Positions 1 through 7,463 of a DNA stretch of 10,097 nt are shown one piece after another. A model generated the notes under the pieces. The model saw nothing but the letters and a program-made list of their open reading frames with translations. It did no database searches and had not been told where the DNA came from. This DNA comes from Lutibacter sp. UBA4458 (lineage in GTDB: Bacteria; Bacteroidota; Bacteroidia; Flavobacteriales; Flavobacteriaceae): positions 13,508-23,604 of the forward strand of contig DGOU01000083.1 of NCBI GenBank assembly GCA_002390165.1. Reading direction: 5' to 3'. Every line of letters begins with the position of its first letter. The stretch's first letter is position 1. The position numbers and the translations under genes are program-made.

Positions 1-423
1 TTGTTTGCTACACATTATCATGAATTAAATGATATGACCAATATTTTTGAACGAATTAAAAATTTTAATGTATCGGTTAAAGAATTAAAAGACAAAGTAA
101 TTTTTTTACGAAAATTAATTCCTGGTGGTAGCCAACATAGTTTTGGAATTTATGTTGCTAAAATAGCCGGAATGCCAACATCTGTTGTACATAGAGCCAC
201 CAAAATGTTAAAACAATTAGAAAAAAATCATACTAGCCAAGAAGTAAAAGATACGCTGAAAACTGCTGCTGAAAACGATGTGCAACTAAGTTTTTTTAAA
301 TTAGACGATCCTTTATTAGAAGACATAAAAGAAGAAATTTTAGCTACAAATATTGATACACTTACACCTATTGAAGCTTTAATGAAATTAAATGAAATAA
401 AACGTATGCTAATTAAAAAGTAG
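1..423 (+). CDS. mutS: DNA mismatch repair protein MutS, C-terminal part (5' end outside window)
   Basis: These 140 codons are the end of MutS, the ATPase that recognises mismatches and recruits MutL in the cytoplasm. The frame is open at base 1, and the first codon TTG is most simply an internal Leu, since MutS proteins carry the motif LFATHYHEL here (residues 1-9, the conserved His region of the ABC-type ATPase domain). The stretch [18 protein letters not shown] (about 42-59) is the conserved end of the ATPase domain that contacts the partner subunit. The segment after about residue 75 is a charged linker. The tail [14 protein letters not shown] (about 121-134) matches the C-terminal helix-turn-helix dimerisation element of MutS. 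Walker A, Walker B and the mismatch-binding domains lie upstream, outside the window. The stop is TAG at 421-423. The identification is strong; the protein is cut by the window, and nothing suggests a broken gene. Confidence 0.95.
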   Translation: MFATHYHELNDMTNIFERIKNFNVSVKELKDKVIFLRKLIPGGSQHSFGIYVAKIAGMPTSVVHRATKMLKQLEKNHTSQEVKDTLKTAAENDVQLSFFKLDDPLLEDIKEEILATNIDTLTPIEALMKLNEIKRMLIKK

Positions 424-493
424 TTTTTTTTAGCAATTTATATTATTAACAAAACCTTCTACATTCTATAAATTATTATTTACAAAAAATAAG

Positions 494-501
494 TAACTTT
501 G
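494..501 (+). promoter_or_regulatory. Bacteroidota-type -7 promoter element upstream of tatA
   Basis: TAACTTTG matches the Bacteroidota sigma-A -7 consensus TAnnTTTG. It lies 19 bp before the tatA start codon, which would give a leader of roughly a dozen bases. No clear TTG -33 box is visible at the usual spacing, so the call rests on the -7 element and its position. Confidence 0.6.
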
Positions 502-520
502 CTCCTTAAACACATAAACT

Positions 521-838
521 ATGTTTTTATTTATTAGCGCACCAGAAATTATGGTAGTATTACTTATTGTAGTAATGCTTTTTGGCGCAGATAAACTTCC
601 TGAAATTGCTCGTGGTTTAGGAAAAGGAATGCGTCAAATTAAAGATGCTACCAATGATATTAAACGAGAAATTAAAAATACTGCTGATAAAAATGATATA
701 AATGTGGATATGGCGGTAGATATTAAAAAAGAGATTAATAGGGTAAAAGATAACTTTGATAATTATACTAGACCAGTATCTAAAATTAAAGATGAAATAG
801 AAGATACTATAGGTTCTGTAAAACGAAAAAAAATATAA
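521..838 (+). CDS. tatA: Twin-arginine translocase TatA/TatB-family subunit
   Basis: This is a 105-residue single-span membrane protein of the Sec-independent (Tat) export system, which moves folded proteins with twin-arginine signals across the inner membrane. A short N-terminus with Pro8-Glu9 leads into a hydrophobic helix (about 10-21). The hallmark FG hinge and KLPE segment (21-28) and an amphipathic helix (about 29-50, with RGLGKGMRQIKDA) follow. The rest is a long, highly charged tail with Lys/Asp/Glu-rich heptad-like stretches. The Phe-Gly hinge is TatA-like, while the Glu just before the helix and the long charged tail recall TatB. Many Bacteroidota have no distinct TatB, so one such protein may serve both roles; this is inference. 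The ATG at 521 sits 19 bp after a TAnnTTTG box, and the helix begins where expected for the family. tatC is not in the window. The gene runs tail to tail with the methyltransferase, 21 bp apart. Confidence 0.88.
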   Translation: MFLFISAPEIMVVLLIVVMLFGADKLPEIARGLGKGMRQIKDATNDIKREIKNTADKNDINVDMAVDIKKEINRVKDNFDNYTRPVSKIKDEIEDTIGSVKRKKI

Positions 839-859
839 ACAGGTAATTTTTGACCTTAA

Positions 860-1501
860 TTATTTAACTCTACAAATTGTTAGCCCATCTCTTATTGGCA
901 ACATAATTGTTTCCACTCTATTATCTTCTGCTATTTTTTTATTAAAAGCTACTAAAGATATAGTATCTATATCTTTTGGATTAATTTTTTCAACAACTTT
1001 CCCACTCCATAAAACATTATCAGAAATAATAATGCCGCCTTTATTCATTTTGTTAATCACTAAATCAAAATAGGTTGCATAATTAGCTTTATCTGCATCA
1101 ATAAATACTAAATCAAATTTAGAATTTAAGGTTGGTATTACTTCAACTGCGTTTCCTATAATTTGTTCAATTTGTTTTTTATAAAGTGATTTATCAAAGT
1201 ATTTTTTTGCAAAACCTTCTAATTCTTCATTTTTATCCACTGTAATTAATTTACCTTTTCCTGATAATCCTTCTGCTAAACATAAAGCAGAATATCCAGT
1301 ATAAGTTCCAATTTCTAAAATAGTTTTAGGTTGAATTAATTTAGAAAATAAAGATAATAAACGGCCTTGATAAGCGCCACTTAACATTCTAGGATTAAGT
1401 ACCTTTTGCCAAGTTTCTTTATTTAAACTTTGTAATAATTTTGGTTCTGCTTGTGTGTGTTTAGAGATATAAGCATCTATAATTTCGGGTAAAAAGCTCA
1501 T
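860..1501 (-). CDS. Class I SAM-dependent O-methyltransferase (catechol / caffeoyl-CoA type)
   Basis: This 213-residue cytoplasmic protein has the full pattern of the metal-dependent O-methyltransferase family 3 (COMT/CCoAOMT-like), which methylates hydroxyl groups of catechol-like substrates using S-adenosylmethionine. The SAM-binding motif I is LEIGTYTG (62-69), with Asp89 at the end of strand 2 as the likely ribose ligand. IDADK (134-138) and SDNVLW (160-165) supply the metal set: Asp135, Asp161 and Asn162 correspond to Asp141, Asp169 and Asn170 of mammalian COMT, and Lys138 to the catalytic Lys144. Length is normal for bacterial members. No signal peptide or membrane segment is seen. It starts 21 bp after the anti-sigma-like gene on the same strand, so it is probably the last gene of the sigma-factor unit and may be under its control. 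The natural substrate cannot be told from sequence. Confidence 0.9.
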   Translation of the reverse strand: MSFLPEIIDAYISKHTQAEPKLLQSLNKETWQKVLNPRMLSGAYQGRLLSLFSKLIQPKTILEIGTYTGYSALCLAEGLSGKGKLITVDKNEELEGFAKKYFDKSLYKKQIEQIIGNAVEVIPTLNSKFDLVFIDADKANYATYFDLVINKMNKGGIIISDNVLWSGKVVEKINPKDIDTISLVAFNKKIAEDNRVETIMLPIRDGLTICRVK

Positions 1502-1522
1502 CGGATTTTTAATAAAATGTTT

Positions 1523-1771
1523 TTATGAATGTGTCTCTAATTCTTTCTCTATTTCGTGTTTTTCTTTTTCATTTAAACAATTACATGCTTCATTTATATT
1601 GTGCTCATGGCCATTAATACATTTTGTAATTAGTTTATTTTGTTTGGAGTAAAGTCTACAATTTTTACATAGAACTAAATGAAAATTTAGTTTAATTTTT
1701 TCCCATAACGTTGCTTCTCCATATTGTGTTTTATCACAAATTGTTGTTGCTTCATCGCAAGTTAATTTCAT
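1523..1771 (-). CDS. Small Cys/His-rich soluble protein, putative zinc-binding anti-sigma factor
   Basis: This 82-residue protein has no membrane segment. It contains His31-x3-Cys35-x2-Cys38, the core of the ZAS (zf-HC2) anti-sigma fold, preceded by Cys5 and Cys12. The conserved-looking N-terminal part (CDEATTICDK, then a helix ending in FHLVLCKNC) is the ZAS-like unit. The C-terminal half adds a second potential metal-binding cluster: Cys51, His55, His57, Cys63 and Cys65, then a highly charged Lys/Glu helix with His72. In ZAS proteins such as RsrA and ChrR the Cys/His set holds Zn and binds the cognate ECF sigma factor, releasing it on oxidation or another stress. That role is inferred here from the motif and from the position 13 bp downstream of the sigma gene. 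Most anti-sigma factors of this kind span the membrane; this one would act in the cytoplasm. It could instead be a small metal-binding protein of other function. Confidence 0.7.
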   Translation of the reverse strand: MKLTCDEATTICDKTQYGEATLWEKIKLNFHLVLCKNCRLYSKQNKLITKCINGHEHNINEACNCLNEKEKHEIEKELETHS

Positions 1772-1784
1772 GCTAAATATTTTT

Positions 1785-2354
1785 TTAATTTTTAAACCAA
1801 TTATCTTCCATACATTTTCTAAGCTGAGTTCTAGCGCGGTGTATTATTACCCAAAGATTTGACGCAGTTATTTCTAGCTCCTTACATATTTCTTCCGTTT
1901 CAAAATGTTGCATGGTTTTCATTTTAAATACCAAGGCATATTTTTCTGGTAAGTTGTCAATACATTTATCAAGTGCATTACCTAATTCTTCATTTTCAAT
2001 TATTTTTTCAGCTTCATTTCCCCAACTATTAGGTACACGTTCTTCTATCCATTCTCCTTCTCGTTCACCATCGGAATAAAAATTCATTTTAACCTCTGCT
2101 TTACCTTTAACAGAGTTAATTTTTCTATAATGATCAATTATTTTTCTTTTTAAAATAGAGATCAACCAGGTTCTTTCACTAGCTAATCCTTTAAAATTTT
2201 CTTTTGCTTTAAGACCTGCAAAAAACGTGTCTTGTACTAAATCTTTGGCTAAATCATGGTTATTAATTCTACTAATAGTATAATTAAAAAGATAATCTGC
2301 ATGAAGGTGTACCCACTTTGTTGGGTTTAGCGTATTTTTTTTAGTTGAAGACAT
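1785..2354 (-). CDS. ECF-subfamily RNA polymerase sigma factor
   Basis: A 189-residue alternative sigma factor with only the sigma-2 and sigma-4 domains, as in group 4 (ECF) sigmas; it would direct RNA polymerase to a stress- or signal-specific regulon. Region 2 covers about 15-80, with DLAKDLVQDTF (34-44) in region 2.2, which contacts the polymerase clamp, and TWLISILKRKIIDHYRK (62-78) in regions 2.3-2.4, which melt and read the -10 element. An acidic linker (about 90-120) leads to region 4 (about 126-185), containing LPEKYALVFKMK and the recognition helix around TASNLWVIIHRARTQLRKC (163-181). The NLWV..HRAR..LR form with a trailing NWF is typical of a Bacteroidota/Proteobacteria set usually paired with a small zinc-finger protein, as here. 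The ATG at 2354 follows the kinase stop by 36 bp, and the partner gene starts 13 bp after its stop. Target promoters cannot be inferred. Confidence 0.92.
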   Translation of the reverse strand: MSSTKKNTLNPTKWVHLHADYLFNYTISRINNHDLAKDLVQDTFFAGLKAKENFKGLASERTWLISILKRKIIDHYRKINSVKGKAEVKMNFYSDGEREGEWIEERVPNSWGNEAEKIIENEELGNALDKCIDNLPEKYALVFKMKTMQHFETEEICKELEITASNLWVIIHRARTQLRKCMEDNWFKN

Positions 2355-2376
2355 TTATTCTTTTTTGCTAATTGTA

Positions 2377-2384
2377 AAAATATA
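2377..2384 (-). promoter_or_regulatory. Possible -7-like element before the sigma-factor gene
   Basis: On the minus strand TATATTTT lies 22 bp before the sigma gene's ATG and differs from TAnnTTTG only in the last base. It sits in the 36-bp gap after the large kinase, so a separate or autoregulated promoter for the sigma unit is possible. In sequence this AT-rich such a match has little weight. Confidence 0.2.
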
Positions 2385-2390
2385 AAAATT

Positions 2391-5300
2391 TTAGTTAGCA
2401 TATTTATCAATTAGTTTGAATAAAGCTTTTTTATTAATAGGTTTAGTTAAGTAATTATCAAACCCTTCTTTTAAAGCTTCTTTTTTATCCGACTCCATGG
2501 CAAATGCAGATAAGGCAATAGTTGGTATCTGTTTTATGGATTTTATAGCTTTCATTGCTTCAACTCCATCCATTTTAGGCATTTTTATATCCATTAATAT
2601 TAAATCGATATTATCATGTTTTTTAAATAAATCCACTGCCATTACCCCATCATAAGCTTCAATTATAGTATAATTAGTTTTTGAAAATAATTCATTTATA
2701 TACATCATATTATATTCTTCATCATCAGCTACTAATATTGTATGATTTTTGTTTTGCTTAGGTTTCATAATATTTTCTTTTTCAATAACAGTGGATACTG
2801 TTGGTGTTATTTTAGCGTAAGGAATAGTGAAATATACAGTGGTTCCTTTATTTGAGGACTCTAACCAAATTTTTCCATTAAACAGCTCTACAAATTTTTT
2901 GGAAATAGCCAAGCCTAATCCAGTACCTTTAATTTTTTTATTTTTAGGCATTTCTGCTTGTGTAAATCTATCAAAAATTTTGCTAACTAATTCTTTTTTA
3001 ACGCCTATACCTGTATCTTTTACATAAAATTCTACCATTTTATTTTTTATGTTGTAGCCAAATTCTACACTTCCTTTATTGGTGAATTTTAGAGCATTAG
3101 ATATTAAATTGGTTAATATTTGATTTAATTTATTTTTATCAGCTTCAACTACACTTTTTATATTTTCAACTCCTTTATTACAAATTAAATTAAGTTTATT
3201 TTCTTTTGAAATTGGTTTATAAAAAGTACACAAATCATCAAGCAATGTGTTTAAATTAACGTTTTCATAGTTTACAGAAACCATACCTGCCTCAATTTTA
3301 GATATATCTAAAACATCATTAACAATAGATAACAGCCTTCTACTACTATTTATAATTACATTTGCATATTTTATTCTATTGTTCTCCTCTAGATTTGGAT
3401 CTAATAAAAATTCTGAAAACCCAATAATTCCATTCATTGGGGTTCTAATTTCGTGACTCATATTTGCTAAAAAAGAGGATTTTAGTTTGTCCGATTCCTG
3501 TGCTTGTAAAAGGGCTTGATTTAATTCATCATCCTTTTTTTTACGTTGAATGGTTGTACTTATTTGATCTGCAACAAATTCTAGTAAGTTTACATCATTT
3601 AAATTATATTCTTTTTCATTATCATAACTTTGCACTACAATTGCACCAATAGCTTCATTTCCAATAATTAGAGGTACTCCTAACCAACATTCTGAAGCAG
3701 AACCTATTAAACTAACCTCTCCTTCTCTTATTAATTGTTGATGTTCGTTATTAGATAATAATAACGATTTTTTAGTTTTTATTACATACCCAGTAAGTGA
3801 ATTTTCTGCAGGAAAATCTTCAACATCTTCTTTTTCATCTACAAATACTGGAGTGGTAATCATGTCCGTTTCTTTATTGTAAAGTGCTATATAAAAATTA
3901 TTGGTGCTAATAATTAATTGTAGCTGCTTTTTAATAAAAAAACTAAATTTTTTAAAGTCGTATATGGTTAATGCTGCTTTTGAAATGTTGTACAAAACAT
4001 TTTCTAAAGTATCTTGTTTAACCCGATCTGTAATATCTCTAATAACCGTATGTATTGTAGGTTTGTTTTTAAAATCATCTATTCTTGTAAGAGAAACTTC
4101 TGCAGGAAAAATATGTCCGTTTTTTTGTTGATGATCCCACCGAAATCTATGGGAGCCTTTTTCTAAAGCAATATTCATCATTTCTTCTGCTTTTTCATAA
4201 GAATTTTCACCATCAAATTGAGTTTTAGGCGAAAGTTTCGACGGATGTACATTTAATAAAGATTGTTTTGTATTATATCCAAATATTTTTAATGTAGCTT
4301 CATTACAATCCACAAAAACGCCATTTTTTATAATTAACACAGCATCTACGGCTTTTTCAAAAATTTCTCTATATTTTTTTTCCGATTTTTCTATTTGTTT
4401 TTTAGCATTAATTTTCTCTGTAATATCGTCTACTAAACAAGCGGAACCTACAACATTATTATTAGTATCCTTTAAAGTAACACTATACCAATCGCAGGTT
4501 ATAATTTTGCCGTTTTTGGTTATGTTCTCATTAGTGTTTTTAAAGCTATCTGTATTTGATTTAAAAAAAACGGATTCTCTTATTTTTTTCATCTCCTTTA
4601 ATAAATGAGGAGGTGTTAATAAATCCTTACAAACTTTCCCTTTAACCTCTTTTTCTGTGTAACCAAATATTTTTTGTGCGGATTCATTCCATTCTAAAAT
4701 TCTAAAATTGGTATCCCAAATAATAGATGCTAGTGGAGAGTTTTCAAATTGATATTTTAAACGTTGATTAGTTTCAAAAAGCTGATCTTCCGTATTTTGT
4801 TGTTCGGTTACATCTTCAACAATACCTTGTAAATGAGTAATTTCCTTTTTGTTATTGTGAATTAAATCAATATTTGCTTTTATCCATTTTATAATACCTT
4901 GTTTGGTAATAATTCTAAAGGGTTTGGTTTTAAATTCACTTTTTGAGGTTGTTTTAGCTAGTTTAAAAATTTGAGATTGTACATAATTTAAACTGTTTGG
5001 ATGAATTACTTCGTGTAATTTAATGGTTCCATCTAAAAACTCTTTATAGGTATAACCAAATAAGTTTTCTGTATTTTCAGAAGCAAAAACAACAGGAAAA
5101 TCGTGTTTGTTTTCTGTTAAAAAAGCAACGGAAGAGCTTTTGTTTATAATATTATAGGCTTCTTTAATTTTATTTTCAGCAAGTTTTTTATTGGTAATTT
5201 CTTCAAAAAACATAGAAACACCTTCGTTAGAAGGTATTATTCTATTATCAAACCATATATGCCATGGTTTAAAATAATTTTCAAAACGAACAGTTTTATT

Positions 5301-6416
5301 GGTTGTAACTGCTTTATAAAAATTATCATAAAAAATATCTCCTTCTTTTTCTGGAAATTCGGTCCAAATATGTTTACCTAATAATTCTGTAGAAGTTTTG
5401 CCTAATAATTCTTCGGCCCTTTTATTAACATATATGTAATTAGAATTTTTATCTAAAATTACAAACCCATCATGAATACTGGATAAGGTATTGGACAATA
5501 AATTTTTTGTCTTATTTAAACTTTCTTCAGCAAGTTTGGTCTCGGTAATATTTTGAAAAATGCCAATAATTTTTACAATTCTATTTCCTTCTAATACAAC
5601 ATTTCTAGTTTCTTGAATGTATAATAATTTGCCGCATTTTGTAGTTAACCTATAATTAAGTATTTGATGTTGGTTTTTTAGTAAATAATCAATTTCAAAA
5701 TTAGCAACTAATTTTCTGTCTTCCTTATGAACAAATGAAAGGTAAAAATCTAAATTTAAATGATAATAGTTTTCATGTAAACCAAGTAATTGATATGCTT
5801 CTGCAGACCAATAAAGTTTTTTGGTTGCAAAGGTGTAGCTCCAACTGCCAATTTTAGCAATTTTTTGAGCTTCTTTATATCTATTTTCGCTTTCAATTAG
5901 TTTTTGTTTGTCCTGTATTCTTTCAGTAATATTTTCAACAGTTATAATAACATTATCTAAAGTTTTTTCACAGCCATCTTGAACTTTAAAATTAATTAAT
6001 ATATTAATTTCATTACCATCAAAGGTTTTATTAACGGTTTCAACTTTTGAAGTTTTTTTACCTAACAAAATATCTAATACCAACTTATTAAATCCGATAT
6101 GAGAATTTTCGGTAAACATTTCCTCTAAATTACCTAATAAATCTTCTTTGTTTTTGGCTTTATAAAGCGTTACTGCAGCATTATTTGCGTCTTTAATTAT
6201 TTGTAAAGCATTTATTTTATGAATTTCTTCTGGGTTGTTTAATAAAAAGGATTTTACATCCGTTTTTTGTTCGGCTGCTTTAGTTGTAATGTACTTTTTT
6301 ACTTCCGAAAAATCTTCAACAAATATGGCAATAGGAATGTTCTCAAAAAAAGAAAAATCTTCTTTAGAGTTATTCACTAAGGCTTCATTAAGTAAATTTG
6401 ATTTTAAATTTTTCAT
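2391..6416 (-). CDS. Multi-PAS/GAF hybrid sensor histidine kinase with C-terminal receiver domain
   Basis: A 1341-residue, apparently cytoplasmic kinase: no signal peptide or membrane helix is visible. About six PAS modules occupy residues 21-165, 180-295, 300-412, 420-540, 550-670 and 678-800. Several end in the PAC-like signature (I)xDITE/NITE, for example NITERIQ, QNITETK, EDVTEQQ, DDITEK and RDITDR. A GAF domain follows (about 803-955), then a coiled linker (955-978). HisKA has the H-box SHEIRTP with phospho-acceptor His988. HATPase_c has its N-box around Asn1103-Asn1107, G1 box DTGIGV (1134-1139) and G2 box GTGLGL (1164-1169). The receiver domain (about 1225-1341) has the acidic pair Asp1231-Asp1232, phospho-acceptor Asp1276, Ser1303 and Lys1325. 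All catalytic residues are intact. The protein should sense soluble intracellular cues such as redox state, ligands or light. It probably passes phosphate to its own receiver and then to an HPt protein not found here. It lies 36 bp upstream of the sigma gene, in the same direction. The signal is unknown. Confidence 0.93.
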   Translation of the reverse strand: MKNLKSNLLNEALVNNSKEDFSFFENIPIAIFVEDFSEVKKYITTKAAEQKTDVKSFLLNNPEEIHKINALQIIKDANNAAVTLYKAKNKEDLLGNLEEMFTENSHIGFNKLVLDILLGKKTSKVETVNKTFDGNEINILINFKVQDGCEKTLDNVIITVENITERIQDKQKLIESENRYKEAQKIAKIGSWSYTFATKKLYWSAEAYQLLGLHENYYHLNLDFYLSFVHKEDRKLVANFEIDYLLKNQHQILNYRLTTKCGKLLYIQETRNVVLEGNRIVKIIGIFQNITETKLAEESLNKTKNLLSNTLSSIHDGFVILDKNSNYIYVNKRAEELLGKTSTELLGKHIWTEFPEKEGDIFYDNFYKAVTTNKTVRFENYFKPWHIWFDNRIIPSNEGVSMFFEEITNKKLAENKIKEAYNIINKSSSVAFLTENKHDFPVVFASENTENLFGYTYKEFLDGTIKLHEVIHPNSLNYVQSQIFKLAKTTSKSEFKTKPFRIITKQGIIKWIKANIDLIHNNKKEITHLQGIVEDVTEQQNTEDQLFETNQRLKYQFENSPLASIIWDTNFRILEWNESAQKIFGYTEKEVKGKVCKDLLTPPHLLKEMKKIRESVFFKSNTDSFKNTNENITKNGKIITCDWYSVTLKDTNNNVVGSACLVDDITEKINAKKQIEKSEKKYREIFEKAVDAVLIIKNGVFVDCNEATLKIFGYNTKQSLLNVHPSKLSPKTQFDGENSYEKAEEMMNIALEKGSHRFRWDHQQKNGHIFPAEVSLTRIDDFKNKPTIHTVIRDITDRVKQDTLENVLYNISKAALTIYDFKKFSFFIKKQLQLIISTNNFYIALYNKETDMITTPVFVDEKEDVEDFPAENSLTGYVIKTKKSLLLSNNEHQQLIREGEVSLIGSASECWLGVPLIIGNEAIGAIVVQSYDNEKEYNLNDVNLLEFVADQISTTIQRKKKDDELNQALLQAQESDKLKSSFLANMSHEIRTPMNGIIGFSEFLLDPNLEENNRIKYANVIINSSRRLLSIVNDVLDISKIEAGMVSVNYENVNLNTLLDDLCTFYKPISKENKLNLICNKGVENIKSVVEADKNKLNQILTNLISNALKFTNKGSVEFGYNIKNKMVEFYVKDTGIGVKKELVSKIFDRFTQAEMPKNKKIKGTGLGLAISKKFVELFNGKIWLESSNKGTTVYFTIPYAKITPTVSTVIEKENIMKPKQNKNHTILVADDEEYNMMYINELFSKTNYTIIEAYDGVMAVDLFKKHDNIDLILMDIKMPKMDGVEAMKAIKSIKQIPTIALSAFAMESDKKEALKEGFDNYLTKPINKKALFKLIDKYAN

Positions 6417-6482
6417 AGATAATAATATACCAATCGCATTATGTTGAACGTTTGTTAAAAATTATATTCTCAATTAAACCAA

Positions 6483-6513
6483 TAAAAGTACATTATTTTT
6501 TAATAAACGGCAA
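6483..6513 (-). promoter_or_regulatory. Weak candidate promoter for the large hybrid kinase
   Basis: In the 146-bp gap between the two kinase genes the minus strand reads TTG (6511-6513), a 20-bp spacer, then TACTTTTA (6483-6490). This differs from the TAnnTTTG consensus at the last base. It would give a leader of about 60 bases before the ATG at 6416. No strong terminator hairpin is visible in the gap, so read-through from the upstream kinase is also possible. I see nothing else in the gap. Confidence 0.3.
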
Positions 6514-6562
6514 GTTTTTAGTAATAAAAGGTGTTTTTTTTGATTTTTGCTTTAAAAATATT

Positions 6563-7357
6563 TTATTGATTTTTTAGTATTATTTTAAATTCTGAACCTT
6601 TATTTAAAGTGCTATTTCCTGTCAATTTTCCAGAATGTTTTTCTACTATTTTTTCAGCAATAGTTAGTCCTAAACCAACACATTTTGCTTTTTCATTATC
6701 ATAAGTGTTTTCTACGAAAAAAGGTTCAAATATATGGGGTAAGTTATTTTCTAAAATTCCAACTCCTTCGTCTTTAAAAATTAATTCAGTAATACTATTT
6801 TTTTCTTTTAGGCTTATGGTAATAAGAGAATTTTCAGAGGAATAACGAATAGCATTATGTAGCAAGTGGTATAATGCTGTTTTCATTTCCAAAGCATCTA
6901 AATTTAAAAATAATTCTTTTGCGCTAAATTGCTTAAAAACACGAATGTTTTTTGTATTCAATTCATTATTTAATTCTTGAATAACTTCCTCTACTAATTC
7001 AATAATATTAACTTTAGTTTCATTAATTTCAAATTCAGGTGAAATTACTTGTGCGTATTTTGCAATAGTATTTAAAATATCTAGTGAAAATTTTGAAGAA
7101 TTGTTAATTGCGCTTAAATACTTATTGGCCTTTTCAGGAGTATAATCGTCAAAATCTTCTAACATCATTTCAGAAAAAGAAGAAATTATGCCAATTGGAT
7201 TTTTTAAATTATGAATAAGTTTACCTATTACCTTTTGGTAGTTTTTAGAAACATTTTTTAGTTGATTACTTTTTTGTTTTAGTTTTAAACTTAATTCAAC
7301 TACTTTTTCTTGTAAATCTTGAGTGTATTTTCCTGATTCTTTATCAATTTTGCTCAA
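6563..7357 (-). CDS. Sensorless cytoplasmic histidine kinase
   Basis: A 264-residue kinase consisting of an N-terminal coiled coil (about 8-45) followed directly by the kinase core; no PAS, GAF or membrane segment is present. The H-box is LIHNLKNP with likely phospho-acceptor His49. The usual acidic residue after the His is Asn50, while Asn53 occupies the +4 position. HATPase_c has an N-box with Asn168 (LLHNAIRYS), a D-box DEGVG (196-200), an F-box IFEPFF (209-214) and a G2 box CVGLGL (226-231), in which Cys replaces the usual first Gly. Translation must begin at the TTG at 7357: an in-frame TAA lies two codons upstream, and the first internal Met codons are at 64-65, inside the dimerisation helices. 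It is transcribed away from panB and toward the large hybrid kinase 146 bp on. With no sensor of its own it may be controlled by a partner protein through the coiled coil. The kinase fold is clear; activity is less certain. Confidence 0.88.
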   Translation of the reverse strand: MSKIDKESGKYTQDLQEKVVELSLKLKQKSNQLKNVSKNYQKVIGKLIHNLKNPIGIISSFSEMMLEDFDDYTPEKANKYLSAINNSSKFSLDILNTIAKYAQVISPEFEINETKVNIIELVEEVIQELNNELNTKNIRVFKQFSAKELFLNLDALEMKTALYHLLHNAIRYSSENSLITISLKEKNSITELIFKDEGVGILENNLPHIFEPFFVENTYDNEKAKCVGLGLTIAEKIVEKHSGKLTGNSTLNKGSEFKIILKNQ

Positions 7358-7409
7358 AGCTTATCTTTTTTAGGTAAATTTAGTTGAAATATTACACATT
7401 TTCAAAATA

Positions 7410-7437
7410 TTGTATTGTTGATTTTTGATTACATTTG
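7410..7437 (+). promoter_or_regulatory. Bacteroidota-type promoter of panB
   Basis: TTG (7410-7412), a 17-bp spacer and TACATTTG (7430-7437) match the -33/-7 architecture of Bacteroidota housekeeping promoters. Transcription would start near 7443, about 20 bases before the panB ATG at 7464. The same 106-bp gap separates the divergent kinase gene, for which I found no convincing promoter box. Confidence 0.7.
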
Positions 7438-7463
7438 TTTTTTACTATAAATCAAAAAATAAA

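Noticed and set aside
841..856. Possible hairpin terminator between tatA and the methyltransferase (AGGT...ACCT)
   Set aside because: The stem is only 4 bp with an AT loop. The adjacent A-run would give a U-tract for the leftward transcript, but the stem is too weak to call.
2827..4131. Three rightward open frames (62-76 codons) within the hybrid kinase gene
   Set aside because: They are antisense shadows of conserved HATPase, GAF and PAS coding sequence, with no promoter-like sites or domain signatures.
6417..6562. Possible small RNA or riboswitch in the gap between the two kinases
   Set aside because: The gap is AT-rich without a stable stem, conserved RNA motif or terminator; only a weak promoter-like match is visible.
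7425..7463. N-terminal extension of panB from the TTG at 7425
   Set aside because: The TTG lies upstream of the TACATTTG box (7430-7437) and the predicted transcription start. PanB proteins begin near the ATG at 7464, and the added residues look non-conserved.
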